From Candidatus Bathyarchaeota archaeon (GTDB taxonomy: Archaea > Thermoproteota > Bathyarchaeia > TCS64): 8,555 bases of DNA. Below are positions 1-5,913 of this stretch, in pieces; position 1 is the stretch's first letter, and the number at the start of each line of letters is the position of its first letter. The notes under the pieces were generated by a model. That model did not search any database and had not been told where the DNA came from. It worked only from the letters and a program-made list of their open reading frames with translations. The DNA is taken from NCBI GenBank assembly GCA_030608725.1, contig JAUWDP010000035.1, forward strand, positions 1-8,555, given 5' to 3'. Position numbers and translations under genes: made by a program.

Positions 1-660
1 TTCACTCTCGGCGCTGCGGAGCACGAGTTCCAGGTCCTCGCCGACTACGGATACGCCGTGGTCTACACCAACCCCAGGTTCAGCACGGGCTACGGGGAGA
101 AGTTCTGCGGGGAGTCCTCAGGCCACTGGGGGGAGAGGGACTACCTGGACATCATGGAGGCCACCGACTACGTCGTCGAGAACTATGACTTCGTGGACCC
201 TGAGAGGCTGGGAGTACTGGGCGGAAGCTACGGAGGCTTCATGACCAACTGGATCGTGGGGCACACGGACAGGTACAAGGCCGCGGTGACGATGCGGTGT
301 ATCTCCAACTGGTACAGCTTCCACGGGACCAGCGACATCGGGTGGATGAGCCTGCCCACCATGGAGCTGAACTGGGGGAAGGACCCCTGGGACGACCTGG
401 AGCGGATCATGGAGAAGTCGCCGATAACTTACATCAAGGATATGGTGACGCCTCTTCTCATCATCCACTCCGAGAACGACTACAGGTGTCCCATTGAGCA
501 GGGGGAGCAGCTCTTCGCCGGCTTAAAGAAGCTGGGGCGGACCACGGAGATGGTCAGGTTCCCCAACGAGCCCCACGGCCTCTCCAGGATGGGCAAGCCC
601 AAGCACCGCGAGGAGCGGCTCCAGCACATCGTCCGCTGGTTCGATAAGTACCTCAAGTAA
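1..660 (+). CDS. S9 family prolyl oligopeptidase / acylaminoacyl-peptidase, C-terminal catalytic domain (5' partial)
   Basis: The reading frame is open from base 1, so only the last 219 residues of a serine peptidase are visible. The N-terminal beta-propeller expected in this family lies outside the window. In-window residues: the nucleophile elbow GGSYGG puts the catalytic Ser at residue 76 (codon 226-228); the Asp lies in HSENDYRCP (residue 160); the His lies in NEPHGLS (residue 192). The TNPRFSTGYG stretch and the SNWYSFHGTSDIG segment are typical of acylaminoacyl-peptidase/S9C-type enzymes. Family members cleave short peptides or remove N-acylated residues, usually in the cytosol. All three triad residues are present, so the enzyme is probably active. 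The gene ends 32 bases before the VOC gene on the same strand. The S9 family is clear; the choice between acylaminoacyl peptidase and another S9 subfamily is inferred. Confidence 0.93.
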   Translation, partial: FTLGAAEHEFQVLADYGYAVVYTNPRFSTGYGEKFCGESSGHWGERDYLDIMEATDYVVENYDFVDPERLGVLGGSYGGFMTNWIVGHTDRYKAAVTMRCISNWYSFHGTSDIGWMSLPTMELNWGKDPWDDLERIMEKSPITYIKDMVTPLLIIHSENDYRCPIEQGEQLFAGLKKLGRTTEMVRFPNEPHGLSRMGKPKHREERLQHIVRWFDKYLK

Positions 661-692
661 CCCTTTTCCCTATACCCCACCTCTTTCTTTCT
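661..692 (+). terminator. Possible pyrimidine/T-rich terminator after the S9 peptidase
   Basis: The 32-base gap after the peptidase stop is almost purely pyrimidine, with CCTTTTCCC followed by CTCTTTCTTTCT, and no hairpin is visible. Archaeal transcription often terminates at T-rich stretches without a stem. The gap also contains CTATACC, which is TATA-like but only about 20 bases before the next start, too close to match the other promoters in the window. The stretch could be a weak terminator, or the next gene may be read through. Confidence 0.3.
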
Positions 693-1100
693 ATGAGCAA
701 GGTCACCCTTCCCCTATTCAAGAAGATAGACTGCGTACGCCTGCCAGTCTATGACTTGGAGTCAGGGCTCTCCTTCTACATGGACAATCTAGGCCTAGAG
801 TTAATCTGGCGCACAGAGGAATCAGTGGGTCTAAGGCTGCCCCAAGATGAATCCGAGATAGTGCTCTACACCGATGATCGAGGCGAGGAGATCGATATCT
901 TGGTGGAGTCGGCCGACGAGGCGGCCCGCTACTTCAAGTCCGCGGGTGGGGAGGTCGTGGTCCAGCCCTTCGACATCAGGATCGGCAGGTGCGTCGTCGT
1001 GAAGGACCCCTGGGGTAATGAGCTGGTCCTGCTGGACAACAGTAAGGGGAGGCTCGTGACGGATGAAGAGTGCAACGTGGTCGGTGTGGAGAAGAGGTGA
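693..1100 (+). CDS. VOC/glyoxalase-bleomycin resistance-dioxygenase fold protein
   Basis: This 135-residue protein has the size of a single VOC domain made of two beta-alpha-beta-beta-beta modules. The first module begins with CVRLPVYDLESGLSFYMDNLGLEL (residues 14-37), the usual V-x-D-x-x-x-s-x-x-FY-x-x-x-LG pattern. The second ends in KDPWGNELVLLD (104-115), with Glu110 at the usual last metal-ligand position. The first ligand, usually His in an IDHV-like motif, appears to be Cys14 here. VOC proteins include glyoxalases, epimerases, extradiol dioxygenases and antibiotic-binding proteins, so the substrate cannot be named. ATG at 693 is the natural start because the fold begins right after it. 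There is no SD sequence and no well-placed TATA box, so it may be cotranscribed with the peptidase. Fold assignment is strong; function is unknown. Confidence 0.85.
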   Translation: MSKVTLPLFKKIDCVRLPVYDLESGLSFYMDNLGLELIWRTEESVGLRLPQDESEIVLYTDDRGEEIDILVESADEAARYFKSAGGEVVVQPFDIRIGRCVVVKDPWGNELVLLDNSKGRLVTDEECNVVGVEKR

Positions 1101-1125
1101 CGAGGCCCCTGCCACCATCGATAGT

Positions 1126-1140
1126 TGACATGGCTGGTCA
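1126..1140. promoter_or_regulatory. Small inverted repeat abutting the regulator's TATA box
   Basis: TGAC-N7-GTCA is a perfect but short (4-bp arm) dyad that ends directly at the T-rich TATA element beginning at 1141. A site here would overlap the TFB recognition region and could serve autoregulation by the winged-helix protein encoded downstream. The arms are short enough for chance, so this is only a candidate. Confidence 0.2.
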
Positions 1141-1150
1141 TTTTTTATAA
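1141..1150 (+). promoter_or_regulatory. TATA box of the FilR1-type regulator gene
   Basis: TTTTTTATAA is the most AT-rich element in the 78-base gap after the VOC gene. Its centre is about 33 bases before ATG 1179, so transcription about 27 bases downstream would start within a few bases of that ATG. This argues against the longer frame start at 1125, which lies upstream of the promoter, and supports a near-leaderless message. Confidence 0.6.
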
Positions 1151-1178
1151 TCAAAGGGCTCAAAGATACAGCACTAAC

Positions 1179-1967
1179 ATGTCATGGAACCTGGAGAACC
1201 TCTGCGACCTCTTCTTCGAGCTCTCCAACGAGGACCGCATGAGTATCCTGATAGAGCTGCAGAAGGGTTCGGTGAATATCACAGGGCTATCACGGGCCTT
1301 AGACATCTCGACTCAGGAGGTGAGCAGGCACGTCTCCCGGTTTCTCGAGCGCGACGTGGTCAATAGGGACAGCTCAGGTGCCTACTGGCTGACTCCCTAC
1401 GGAGACCTTGTCCTCAGCCAGATCCAGGGACTCAGCTTCGCCTCCGAGCATAGGGCCTACTTCAAGGACCACGTACTGAGCGACCTCCCCCCGAACTTCC
1501 TGTGCCGAATAGGAGAGCTCGGGGGCAGCGACCTCGTCGACGATGTCATGCTCGTCTTCCACAACGTCGAGAGGATCATCGTCGAGGCCGAGGAGTACAT
1601 CTGGAGGCTCACTGATAGGTATAACATGATGTCCCTCCCACGCCTCGAGGAGGCGACGGATAGGGGCGTCCAGTTCCGCCTCCTCCAGACCAAGGGATTC
1701 GAGTACCCCCCAAATTGGCCTGGGGTTGGGGAGGTGATGAGCGAAGCCAGGATCAAAGGCACCATGAAGGTGAAGATCTCGGACTCGGCCAATATCTTCA
1801 TCGCCATGTCGGAGAAGGAGGTGGCCGTCGTCGCCTTCCCCTCCGCCAACAGCAGGTTCGACTACCTGGGGTTCACGTCCAGTGACAGAACTGTCCACGG
1901 CTGGTGCGCTGAGATATACAAGTTCTACTGGGAGCGCGCCGTGTTCCAAGAGGGCTTCACGGAATAA
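1179..1967 (+). CDS. FilR1/DUF1724-type winged helix-turn-helix transcriptional regulator
   Basis: The 262-residue protein has an N-terminal winged HTH (about residues 8-75): an ArsR-like first helix (LFFELSNEDRMSILIEL), a helix-turn-helix (ITGLSRALDISTQEVSRHVSRF) and a wing ending in YWLTPYGDLVL. A linker with HVLSDLPPNFL (98-108) leads to an alpha/beta domain starting near VERIIVEAEEYIWRLTDRY and running to the C-terminus. This arrangement matches archaeal FilR1-like regulators (PF08350/DUF1724), first described as methanogenesis regulators but common in other archaea. The ligand is unknown. I chose ATG 1179 over the in-frame ATG 1125 because a TATA box at 1141-1150 lies between them and the HTH begins just after 1179. 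It converges with the reductase gene with only a 5-base gap, so its transcript end probably overlaps that gene. Plausible targets are its own promoter and neighbouring divergent promoters, which is inferred. Confidence 0.85.
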   Translation: MSWNLENLCDLFFELSNEDRMSILIELQKGSVNITGLSRALDISTQEVSRHVSRFLERDVVNRDSSGAYWLTPYGDLVLSQIQGLSFASEHRAYFKDHVLSDLPPNFLCRIGELGGSDLVDDVMLVFHNVERIIVEAEEYIWRLTDRYNMMSLPRLEEATDRGVQFRLLQTKGFEYPPNWPGVGEVMSEARIKGTMKVKISDSANIFIAMSEKEVAVVAFPSANSRFDYLGFTSSDRTVHGWCAEIYKFYWERAVFQEGFTE

Positions 1968-1972
1968 CCCGG

Positions 1973-2677
1973 TTACCACCACTGTTCGAACCTGATGCGT
2001 TCCTCAGCCACGCCGAGACCCTTCAGCGTCTCCTCCATGTCCTGCCCCATGGGCTTCGGCCCGCAGATGAAGAAGATACCTCCTAGATCCACTCCCTCCT
2101 CCATGAGGAGCCCGCCGTCAACCCTTCCAGTATGCCCCTCCCACGGCTCCCCCCCGGGGCGGGTCACGGTGAAGACGCAGTCAACCCTCGGATTCCTACC
2201 CGAAATATCCTCCAGTTGCCTGTGAAATACTATCTCAGATGGGGCTCTGGCGCTGTAGAAGAGCTTGACCCTGATGTCGGACATGCCCTCGTCGACGTAC
2301 CTGAGCATGCTCATCAGGGGCGTTATCCCTATCCCCCCAGCTATCAGCGTCAGGGAGTCCCCCATCTCCCTCTGGTAGAAGAAATCCCCCTGCCCCCCGT
2401 CGACGTAGATGACGTCTCCCGTCTCCGCCTCCTCGTGCATGAAGCGGGTGACCTCCCTCTCCTCGCTCCGCTTGACTGTGAGATCTATCGTCCCTACGGT
2501 GGTGGGCGAGGATGTGAGGGTGTACCCGGCAACCCCCCTCTCCCCCTCGGCGTCTACGTAACAGTCAACCCACTGCCCGGGGTTAAACGAGAACTCCTGA
2601 CTCTCCAGATCGAGGGTGTAAGACTTGACGGTGGGGGTCTCCTGACGTATGGAAACGATCCTGACTGGGATCTTCAT
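1973..2677 (-). CDS. Stand-alone FAD/NAD(P)H oxidoreductase module (ferredoxin-NADP reductase superfamily)
   Basis: The 234-residue protein has the two-domain FNR fold only. The FAD-binding beta-barrel (about 1-105) carries FNPGQWVDCYV and GYTLTSSP (51-58). The NAD(P)-binding domain (106-234) carries LIAGGIGITPLMSML (111-125), YSAR (141-144) and the late CGP motif (205-207), and ends in an aromatic FEQWW. The FAD motif normally reads R-x-Y-[ST]; here the Arg position is Ala50, giving AGYTLTSSP, similar in kind to OXNAD1-like proteins. There is no [2Fe-2S] ferredoxin domain, so electrons must pass to a separate partner. Such proteins move hydride between NAD(P)H and an iron-sulfur or heme partner, probably in the cytosol. 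It is transcribed divergently from the M20-like/DUF362 operon across a 106-base region and converges with the FilR1 regulator. The start at 2677 is the only good ATG, with a TATA-like box 36 bases upstream. Confidence 0.9.
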   Translation of the reverse strand: MKIPVRIVSIRQETPTVKSYTLDLESQEFSFNPGQWVDCYVDAEGERGVAGYTLTSSPTTVGTIDLTVKRSEEREVTRFMHEEAETGDVIYVDGGQGDFFYQREMGDSLTLIAGGIGITPLMSMLRYVDEGMSDIRVKLFYSARAPSEIVFHRQLEDISGRNPRVDCVFTVTRPGGEPWEGHTGRVDGGLLMEEGVDLGGIFFICGPKPMGQDMEETLKGLGVAEERIRFEQWW

Positions 2678-2708
2678 CGTCGTATCACTATGAGCTAGGT
2701 ACTAGATA

Positions 2709-2716
2709 GGCATAAT
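2709..2716 (-). promoter_or_regulatory. Probable TATA box of the FNR-family reductase gene
   Basis: Read on the minus strand this is ATTATGCC, centred about 36 bases before the start codon at 2677. That spacing matches the other leaderless-style promoters here. It directly abuts an inverted repeat at 2717-2738 and is part of a back-to-back promoter with the plus-strand box near 2750. Confidence 0.4.
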
Positions 2717-2738
2717 GGGAGCAGCGTGCCAAGCTCCC
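2717..2738. promoter_or_regulatory. Inverted repeat GGGAGC-N10-GCTCCC between two divergent promoters
   Basis: There are two perfect 6-bp arms, at 2717-2722 and 2733-2738. The element sits exactly between the minus-strand TATA-like box (2709-2716) and the plus-strand TATA box (2747-2752), where a shared operator would act on both the reductase gene and the M20-like/DUF362 operon. It is upstream of both expected transcription starts, so it is unlikely to be a leader hairpin. Its cognate regulator is unknown; the FilR1-type protein nearby is one candidate. Confidence 0.4.
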
Positions 2739-2746
2739 GAAAATTC

Positions 2747-2752
2747 TTATAT
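2747..2752 (+). promoter_or_regulatory. TATA box of the M20-like/DUF362 operon
   Basis: TTATAT, preceded by an A-rich CGAAAATT stretch that could serve as the TFB recognition element, is centred about 35 bases before ATG 2784. This predicts a transcript starting a few bases before that ATG, and it excludes the in-frame ATG at 2715, which lies upstream of the box and inside the inverted repeat. Confidence 0.6.
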
Positions 2753-2759
2753 CGAGTTC

Positions 2760-2776
2760 CGGACACTAGGGGTCCG
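2760..2776. promoter_or_regulatory. Inverted repeat CGGAC-N7-GTCCG near the transcription start of the M20-like operon
   Basis: There are perfect 5-bp arms at 2760-2764 and 2772-2776, between the TATA box and the start codon. A protein bound here would block RNA polymerase, so the site is placed like a repressor operator. It differs in sequence from the GGGAGC repeat upstream, so it would need a different regulator or be coincidental. Confidence 0.3.
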
Positions 2777-2783
2777 TCTTATC

Positions 2784-3965
2784 ATGTCAACGGATGATTA
2801 CGAAGGATTGGCGAGGGCATACTGGGAGAGCCACCGTGTTAAAGATATCCTCGGGAAGTGGAAGGGCTTCAGGAGGGAGATAATCGAGGAGTGGAAGAGG
2901 ATAGCCCGCATCTACTCCCCCTCCGGGAACGAGACTCTGAGGGCGGAGTACATGACCGGGAGGTTCAGGGGATACGGCATCGAGGATGCCTACATCGACT
3001 CCCACGGGAATGCCGTCGCCCCCATCGTGAAGGGGGAGGGGCCAACCGTCGCATTCTTGGCGACCATGGACGACCTGGCCACTATCGCAGACTTGGTCAA
3101 GGCCTGGGAGAAGCCCATCGAGGAGCGGGACGGTAGGCTCATAGGCCCTGGGACCAACATCGGCTCCATCTGCGCCGCCGGCCTCGGCCTCACCAAGCTC
3201 TTCACCCTCCCGGAGGTCGAGTTCAGCGGGACCATCTACGTCATCGGGGTCACCCAGGAGGAGACCGGCCTCGCTGGGACGAAGGGTTTCATCAGGGACC
3301 ACCCTGAGCTGGACTACGTCGTCGACATGATGGGCGGCGTCGGAAGGATGAGCTACGGTGCTCTGGGCATCCACTGGTTCAAGCTCCACTACAAGGGCCC
3401 CCGAGCCCACACCCTCCGCGGCCCCGGGCCTAACGTGACGAAGGGCGTCGCCGAGTCGGTGACCCGCATCTTCTCAGTCCCCCTCCCGCCTGACACCTAC
3501 CTCAATATCTCCATGTTAGGCGCCGGGAAGGTCTACAACCACAGGAGCGACGACGGCTGGCACTCCGTCGACCTCAGGTCCACGGACAACGCCAACATCA
3601 AAGCGATGAGGGAGGAGATCGAGAGGATCGCCACAGAGGTCTCCGGTGAGGAAGAGCTGGAGTGGTGGATAGAGCCCTTCTCGGAGACACTCGCTGGGCA
3701 GATACCGGGGACCCGTGAGTCGAAGCTGGTGAGGGTCGCCGAGGAGGTGACCAAACTCATGGGCTTCGAGCCCACCCTCAGCAACAGGGGCTCGTGCAAC
3801 ATGAACGCCGGGGTGGCCGCCGGGGTATCCACCATCAGCACCGGGGGAGGCCGAGGCGGCTCCAGGGACACCGCCGAGGAGTACGCCAACATCGAGCCCA
3901 ACCTCCTGGGGGTCAAGCTCAACTTCCTCTTAGGCTACATACTTACTACCGGGAAGCTAGACTGA
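2784..3965 (+). CDS. M20-like peptidase/deacylase homologue with degenerate metal site
   Basis: The 393-residue protein has M20 architecture: catalytic-domain start with IYSPSGNE (43-50), an inserted dimerisation domain with GPRAHTLRGPGPNV (205-218), and a Gly-rich C-terminal end (353-367). M20 enzymes are di-zinc peptidases or deacylases acting on peptides or N-acyl amino acids. Kept here: Asp96, the Glu159-Glu160 pair (base and ligand), Asp181, and His209 of the dimerisation domain. Changed: the first ligand His of the H-x-D motif is Thr94 (LATMDD); the bridging Asp of G-x-G-x-x-D-x-K is missing (GPGTNIGS, Asn125 or Ile126); the last ligand His is absent (SRDTAEEY, Arg361/Asp362). Classical di-zinc chemistry is therefore doubtful, although the frame is intact and the protein full length. 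ATG 2784 is chosen because of the TATA box at 2747-2752. It leads an operon with the DUF362 gene 13 bases downstream. Confidence 0.85.
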   Translation: MSTDDYEGLARAYWESHRVKDILGKWKGFRREIIEEWKRIARIYSPSGNETLRAEYMTGRFRGYGIEDAYIDSHGNAVAPIVKGEGPTVAFLATMDDLATIADLVKAWEKPIEERDGRLIGPGTNIGSICAAGLGLTKLFTLPEVEFSGTIYVIGVTQEETGLAGTKGFIRDHPELDYVVDMMGGVGRMSYGALGIHWFKLHYKGPRAHTLRGPGPNVTKGVAESVTRIFSVPLPPDTYLNISMLGAGKVYNHRSDDGWHSVDLRSTDNANIKAMREEIERIATEVSGEEELEWWIEPFSETLAGQIPGTRESKLVRVAEEVTKLMGFEPTLSNRGSCNMNAGVAAGVSTISTGGGRGGSRDTAEEYANIEPNLLGVKLNFLLGYILTTGKLD

Positions 3966-3968
3966 TAC

Positions 3969-3975
3969 GAGGGAT
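3969..3975 (+). promoter_or_regulatory. Shine-Dalgarno sequence for the DUF362 gene
   Basis: GAGGGAT lies in the 13-base gap between the M20-like stop and ATG 3979, with about 5 bases between the G-run and the ATG. It supports 3979 as the start rather than the in-frame ATG at 4006, and supports translation from a shared message. Confidence 0.5.
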
Positions 3976-3978
3976 AAC

Positions 3979-5013
3979 ATGGTCGAGGTCACACGCGAGG
4001 GCTCCATGGCAATCTACAACGAGCTCCTGAAGAATCCGCCACCCGGACCGGAGGTACCCTACAAGCCCCCTCGCCCCGATCTCGTCAGCCTGGACGGGCG
4101 GAGCGTGGTCGCCATCGTGCGTTCCAACAACAGGGTGGAGGGGATAAACGAGGCCATCTGGCTCGCGGGAGGCTTCAGGCCCATCGTTCATGGTACCGAG
4201 GGTGAGATACTCATCAAGCCCAACTGCAACACCGATGATCCCTACCCCCAGGACACCCACCCCGAGACCATCAGGACCATAGCTGAGGGGCTCCTCTCCG
4301 CGGGGGTCTCCAAGGATAGGATCGTGGTCGGGGAGATATCGGGGCGCGCCAGGGGCCTGCCCACCCGCCACACCGTCGAGAACCTGGGGATCAAGGCGAT
4401 CGCGGAGGAGCTCGGCATAGGCCTCAGCTACTTCGACGAGGAGGAGTGGGTGACCGTGAAGCCCTCGAACCGGGAGGCCTGGCCGGACGGGATCAAGATC
4501 CCCCGGAGGGTCTACGAGGCCGAGAGGGTGATCCTCACCCCCATCATGAGGCCCCACAGCACAGCCACGTTCACCATCTCCATGAAGCTCTCCGTGGGCA
4601 TGCTCGACTCCGTGGGGCGGGAGTGGCTCCACAACGAGGAGGCCCACGACGCCAAGGTGGCGGAGCTCAACACGGTTTACTCCGCCGACCTGATAGTCGC
4701 TGACGCCACTAAGATGATCACCGGCAGGGGACCCACGCGAAAGGGCGTCGTCGAGCCGGGGATAATCGTGGCAGGGAGTAATCGTGTGGCGACGGACGCA
4801 GTCTGCGTGGCCCTGATGAAGATGAACTGGGCTAGGAGGGTCTCGGAGATCAAGGTCCTGGAGCACGAACAGTTCAAGGTAGCCGAGAGGCTGGGATTGG
4901 GCTCCCCCAGGATCGAGGACATCGACCTCCGGGTGTCGAACATGACGGAGGACAGCGGGTTCCAGGACGTCGTGAACGGCATCCGCGAGGAACTCGGCCA
5001 GAATATGGGGTAG
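3979..5013 (+). CDS. DUF362 domain protein
   Basis: The 344-residue protein matches the DUF362 (PF04015) pattern: ILIKPNCN (77-84), DTHPETIRTIAEGLLSAG (92-109), a vGEISG segment (118-122), EAERVILTPIMRPHS (180-194), MKLSVGML (202-209) in place of the usual K-N-x-x-G, and ADATKMITGRGPTRKG (241-256) followed by IIVAGSNRVATDAV. DUF362 proteins are widespread in archaea and anaerobic bacteria, often beside or fused to ferredoxin domains. Their biochemical role is not settled, so none is assigned. No ferredoxin domain or CxxCxxC motif is present (the only Cys are 83 and 276), so this copy should not hold its own iron-sulfur cluster. It is the second gene of an operon with the M20-like protein, which suggests shared work on one compound class. 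Its stop lies 3 bases from the end of the convergent SDR gene. Confidence 0.88.
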   Translation: MVEVTREGSMAIYNELLKNPPPGPEVPYKPPRPDLVSLDGRSVVAIVRSNNRVEGINEAIWLAGGFRPIVHGTEGEILIKPNCNTDDPYPQDTHPETIRTIAEGLLSAGVSKDRIVVGEISGRARGLPTRHTVENLGIKAIAEELGIGLSYFDEEEWVTVKPSNREAWPDGIKIPRRVYEAERVILTPIMRPHSTATFTISMKLSVGMLDSVGREWLHNEEAHDAKVAELNTVYSADLIVADATKMITGRGPTRKGVVEPGIIVAGSNRVATDAVCVALMKMNWARRVSEIKVLEHEQFKVAERLGLGSPRIEDIDLRVSNMTEDSGFQDVVNGIREELGQNMG

Positions 5014-5016
5014 GCC

Positions 5017-5913
5017 CTACTCGAAGCTGAGCTCTTTCCATCCGCCTTCCCTGGTCTGGTAGCGGACGCTTTTCGGGAAATCGTAGGGCTCGTAGACGGC
5101 CTTCGTTAGCTTCCCCTTCATCCTCTCGCGCACTGTGTCCCAGCCGTCCCTTTCTAGCTCCTCGGCCAGCTGCCTGGTACTCACCCTCTGCCCTGTCACC
5201 CCGCCCCCGTCCTGGAGGGCCATAAAGGTCCAGGCGTCCCTGAAGGCCTCAACCATGGACTCGTCGTCCGCGTACCTCGCGCGGACCTCAGCTGGTATGC
5301 GGTCCACCTCCTCCTGGGTAAGCTCCGTGGGCTTCAGACCCTTCCCCGGTGGGGCGGCCACGCCCAGGGTGTTCACAGCGATGTTGTACGGCTTCAGCTC
5401 CAGGGCGAGGCACTGGGTGAGGCCCTCGAGGCCGTACTTCGAGGGACAGTAGGCCACCTCGGCCACGAAGCCCTTCACGGCTGCGCCCGATGTCACGTTG
5501 ATGATGCTCCCGCCGCCCTGCCCTCTCATGGCCTCTAGGAAGACCTTGGTCAGGAGGAAGGGGGCCCTGAGGTTCACGGCCAACGTTCTATCCCAGTCAT
5601 CAACCGTCGTCTCGTCGAAGGTCTTCCACGGGCTCGTCGCCGCGTTGTTGAATATGACGTCCATCCTGCCGTATTCATCTAGAACGCGGCCCTGCATCTT
5701 GAGTATCTCATCGGGTTCCGCTAGGTCCGCCTGGATCGTCATTACCTCTCCTCCCTTCGAGCGTATCATCTCCTCGGTACTCGACAGCTCGGAGCTTGTG
5801 CGGGCGACCGAGACGACCCTCGCCCCCTCCAGAGCGTATGCGACAGCCACGGGGCGACCGAATCCCCGCCCGGAGCCCGTGACCAGCGCGACCTTCCCTT
5901 CGAGCCTCCTCAA
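5017..5913 (-). CDS. Short-chain dehydrogenase/reductase (classical SDR) with long C-terminal extension, TTG start
   Basis: This 298-residue Rossmann oxidoreductase has TGSGRGFG (12-19) for cofactor binding, VARTSS (36-41) after strand 2 with Arg38 and no acidic residue (favouring NADP(H)), an Asp at 63, NNAA (89-92), and a catalytic set of Asn114, Ser142, Tyr155 and Lys159 (YCPSK). It should oxidise or reduce an alcohol/carbonyl substrate, which is unknown. Classical SDRs end near the GG-x-x-TGQ motif (237-242); about 55 further residues follow, rich in charged and aromatic residues. No in-frame ATG or GTG precedes the Rossmann motif. TTG 5913 gives the standard RLEGKVALVTG N-terminus, with an in-frame TAA upstream. 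It is divergent from the AstE/AspA-like pair and convergent (3-base gap) with the DUF362 gene. SDR assignment is strong; the start codon is less certain. Confidence 0.92.
   Translation of the reverse strand: MRRLEGKVALVTGSGRGFGRPVAVAYALEGARVVSVARTSSELSSTEEMIRSKGGEVMTIQADLAEPDEILKMQGRVLDEYGRMDVIFNNAATSPWKTFDETTVDDWDRTLAVNLRAPFLLTKVFLEAMRGQGGGSIINVTSGAAVKGFVAEVAYCPSKYGLEGLTQCLALELKPYNIAVNTLGVAAPPGKGLKPTELTQEEVDRIPAEVRARYADDESMVEAFRDAWTFMALQDGGGVTGQRVSTRQLAEELERDGWDTVRERMKGKLTKAVYEPYDFPKSVRYQTREGGWKELSFE

Noticed and set aside
1125..1178. Longer start (ATG 1125) for the regulator adding 18 residues
   Set aside because: The added stretch spans the TATA box at 1141-1150 and encodes residues outside the winged-helix domain; ATG 1179 fits a near-leaderless transcript.
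1374..1982. Antisense open frame (202 codons) opposite the regulator
   Set aside because: It shows no domain or motif, mirrors the coding frame of the FilR1-type protein, and also overlaps the reductase end.
2695..2705. CTAG-N3-CTAG palindrome in the divergent promoter
   Set aside because: The four-base arms are too short to support as a site, and the neighbouring 6-bp dyad is a better operator candidate.
2715..2783. Longer start (ATG 2715) for the M20-like gene adding 23 residues
   Set aside because: This ATG lies upstream of the TATA box and touches an inverted repeat, and the extra residues look like translated promoter DNA.
3946..4866. Large antisense open frame (306 codons) opposite the DUF362 gene
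   Set aside because: It has low-complexity, His/Gly/Leu/Asp-rich composition typical of antisense frames in GC-rich DNA, no recognisable domain, and lies opposite a clear DUF362 gene.
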